Shown piece after piece: positions 4,396-5,686 of a DNA stretch of 5,686 nt (positions within the stretch are counted from its first letter, which is position 1; every line of letters starts with the position of its first letter). The notes beneath the pieces were generated by a model that made no database searches, had not been told where the DNA came from, and saw only the letters and a program-made list of their open reading frames with translations. Both the position numbers and the translations under genes were made by a program. Source of the stretch: Nocardioides sp. (GTDB lineage Bacteria > Actinomycetota > Actinomycetes > Propionibacteriales > Nocardioidaceae). The DNA is taken from positions 1-5,686 of the forward strand of contig JARICB010000308.1 of NCBI GenBank assembly GCA_029264225.1, read 5' to 3'.

Positions 4396-5686
4396 AGCGC
4401 CCCGGGATCCATAGCGACATCCGGGCCCCACCGGAGGGGGCATCACCGGCATGCACCCGACCGCCGTGCTGCTCGACGACCTGGCTCACGATGGCGAGCC
4501 CCAGCCCGGAGCCGGGCATCGAGCGGGACTCCTCGGCGCGCCAGAACCGTTCGAAGACGTGCGGCTGGTCGGCGGCATCGATTCCCGGCCCGGAGTCGTC
4601 CACGCTCAGGACGCCGGAGCTGAGGCGCACCGTGATCGTGCCCCCCGCCGGGCTCCACTTCGCGGCGTTGTCGAGCAGGTTGGTGATCGCCCGCTCCAGG
4701 GCGGTGGCGTCACCCTCGGTCGGCCACGGCTCGAGTTGTACGTCGAAGACAGCCCCGGGCGCCCGGCGACGTACTCGCGCCACGGCGCGCTCCGTCACGG
4801 TGGCCAGGTCGAGGGGAGCGACCGCGCGCTCCGGGGCATCCTCGCGGGCCAGCATGACCAGGTCGTCGACCAGGGTAGTGAGCTCTTCGATCTGGGCGCG
4901 CACGTCGTCGAGCAGTTCGCGCCGAGCCTCGATCGGCAACCCGCCCTTGCCCTCGGCGTCGGCGTCGTCGGCCTGACTGAGCAGTTCGAGGTTGGTGCGC
5001 AGCGAGGTCAGTGGCGTGCGCAGTTCGTGGCTGGCGTCGGTGACCAGACGACGTTGCCGATCTCGTGAGCCCGCCAACGCCCCGAGCATCTGGTTGAAGG
5101 CCGTCGCGAGCCGCGCGATCTCGTCGGCACCCTCGACCCGGAGCGGCGTCAGATCTTGGGTCACGGCGATCTTCTCCACCGACCCGGTCAGGCGACGCAC
5201 CGGTCGCAGCCCGTTGGTGGCCACCGCCCAGCCGGCGAAGGCAGCAGCAAGGACGCCGAGCGCCCCCGACACGAGCATGACGGTGCCCAGACTGCGAAGC
5301 AGCCGATCCTGCGACTCGAGCGACTGGGCCAGCAGCAATGCCTGACCACTGCCGGCCGGCACGGTGGCCACCCGAAAGCGGGAGCCCTCCTCATCGGTCA
5401 GGGTGTTGATCGCATCTTGGCGCCGTCCGGCGGCCACGGCCACCTCGGCGTCGGTCACGCCGAAGGAGGGGAGTGTGTCGGCGGACAACGCCTCTCGTTC
5501 GGCGTTGATGAAGATGACCCGCACGTCGGCGGCGCCGAGCATCCAGGCCGGCGCACCCTGGACGGTCACCTCGGAGAGGGCGGTCGAGCCGGCAGCCTTG
5601 TGGGCCCGGTTGAGCAGCGAGTCGTCGAGGGTGGACTGCATCTGGTGGCGCATCACGACGAACGCGCCCAGGGCCATGATGGCGAT
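4394..5686 (-). CDS. Sensor histidine kinase, MprB-like (N-terminus beyond the window)
   Basis: 430 residues are visible, read leftward from 5686; the frame is open to the right edge. The first residues (I-A-I-M-A-L-G-A-F-V-V) look like the end of a first membrane helix, so the true start is outside; the Met at 5677-5675 is internal. Order in visible numbering: helix 1 end; an outer sensor region to about 131; second membrane helix about 132-156 (LGTVMLVSGALGVLAAAF); HAMP linker about 157-205; HisKA with phospho-acceptor His220 in SHELRTPLTSLRTN (His codon 5027-5029); then the HATPase_c domain with N-box NLLDNAAKWSP (336-346), G1 DSGPG (364-368), F-box FERFWRA and G2 GSGLGLAIV. All catalytic boxes are intact. 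The TDASHELRTPLTSLRTNLELL region resembles mycobacterial MprB, an envelope-stress sensor. The response regulator probably lies upstream, off the right edge. The signal sensed is unknown. Confidence 0.93.
   Translation of the reverse strand: MAIMALGAFVVMRHQMQSTLDDSLLNRAHKAAGSTALSEVTVQGAPAWMLGAADVRVIFINAEREALSADTLPSFGVTDAEVAVAAGRRQDAINTLTDEEGSRFRVATVPAGSGQALLLAQSLESQDRLLRSLGTVMLVSGALGVLAAAFAGWAVATNGLRPVRRLTGSVEKIAVTQDLTPLRVEGADEIARLATAFNQMLGALAGSRDRQRRLVTDASHELRTPLTSLRTNLELLSQADDADAEGKGGLPIEARRELLDDVRAQIEELTTLVDDLVMLAREDAPERAVAPLDLATVTERAVARVRRRAPGAVFDVQLEPWPTEGDATALERAITNLLDNAAKWSPAGGTITVRLSSGVLSVDDSGPGIDAADQPHVFERFWRAEESRSMPGSGLGLAIVSQVVEQHGGRVHAGDAPSGGARMSLWIPGR

Noticed and set aside
3186..4412. 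A 408-codon minus-strand frame opposite pabB
   Set aside because: Composition is Arg/His/Pro-rich and the opposite strand carries all PabB motifs.
4451..5068. Plus-strand frames of about 205 codons opposite the sensor kinase
   Set aside because: The minus strand encodes every histidine kinase box in order; the plus-strand frames show no domain.

Overview
This window looks like chromosomal DNA from a high-GC actinobacterium. Coding regions strongly prefer G/C in the third codon position, GTG starts are common, and the protein families are typical of actinobacteria (a split PabA/PabB pair, an MprB-like sensor kinase, a secreted lipoprotein sulfatase). A member of Nocardioidaceae or a relative is plausible, but this is inferred from style and not proven.

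Layout. (1) 1-551, plus strand: the 3' end of a PhzE-type chorismate-utilising synthase, covering its C-terminal glutamine amidotransferase domain; the rest lies upstream of the window. (2) 648-2372, plus strand: a predicted lipoprotein of the sulfatase superfamily with an unusual formylglycine motif (C-C-V-S-R instead of C-x-P/S-x-R). (3) 2373-2493: an intergenic region with two back-to-back hairpins and a probable leaderless promoter. (4) 2494-3054 and 3051-4343, plus strand: pabA and pabB, overlapping by four bases, the two subunits of aminodeoxychorismate synthase for folate synthesis. (5) 4344-4393: a convergent intergenic region with two hairpins. (6) 4394-5686, minus strand: most of a sensor histidine kinase whose N-terminus runs off the right edge. 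No gap without a gene exceeds about 125 bases, and no tRNA, rRNA, CRISPR array or transposase gene was seen.

How the genes relate. The PhzE-type enzyme and PabAB both draw on chorismate and glutamine, but they are separated by the sulfatase, and pabAB appears to be its own transcription unit enclosed by two copies of the same hairpin sequence. The sulfatase and the kinase act at the cell envelope and have no visible metabolic link to the chorismate enzymes.

The most unusual item is inside pabB. About 80 bp (3425-3506) contains a perfect 20-bp palindrome, an imperfect inverted repeat, a flanking 7-bp direct repeat and a cluster of codons ending in A/T. It reads through in frame at a spot expected to be a variable linker, which suggests an in-frame palindromic repeat insertion.
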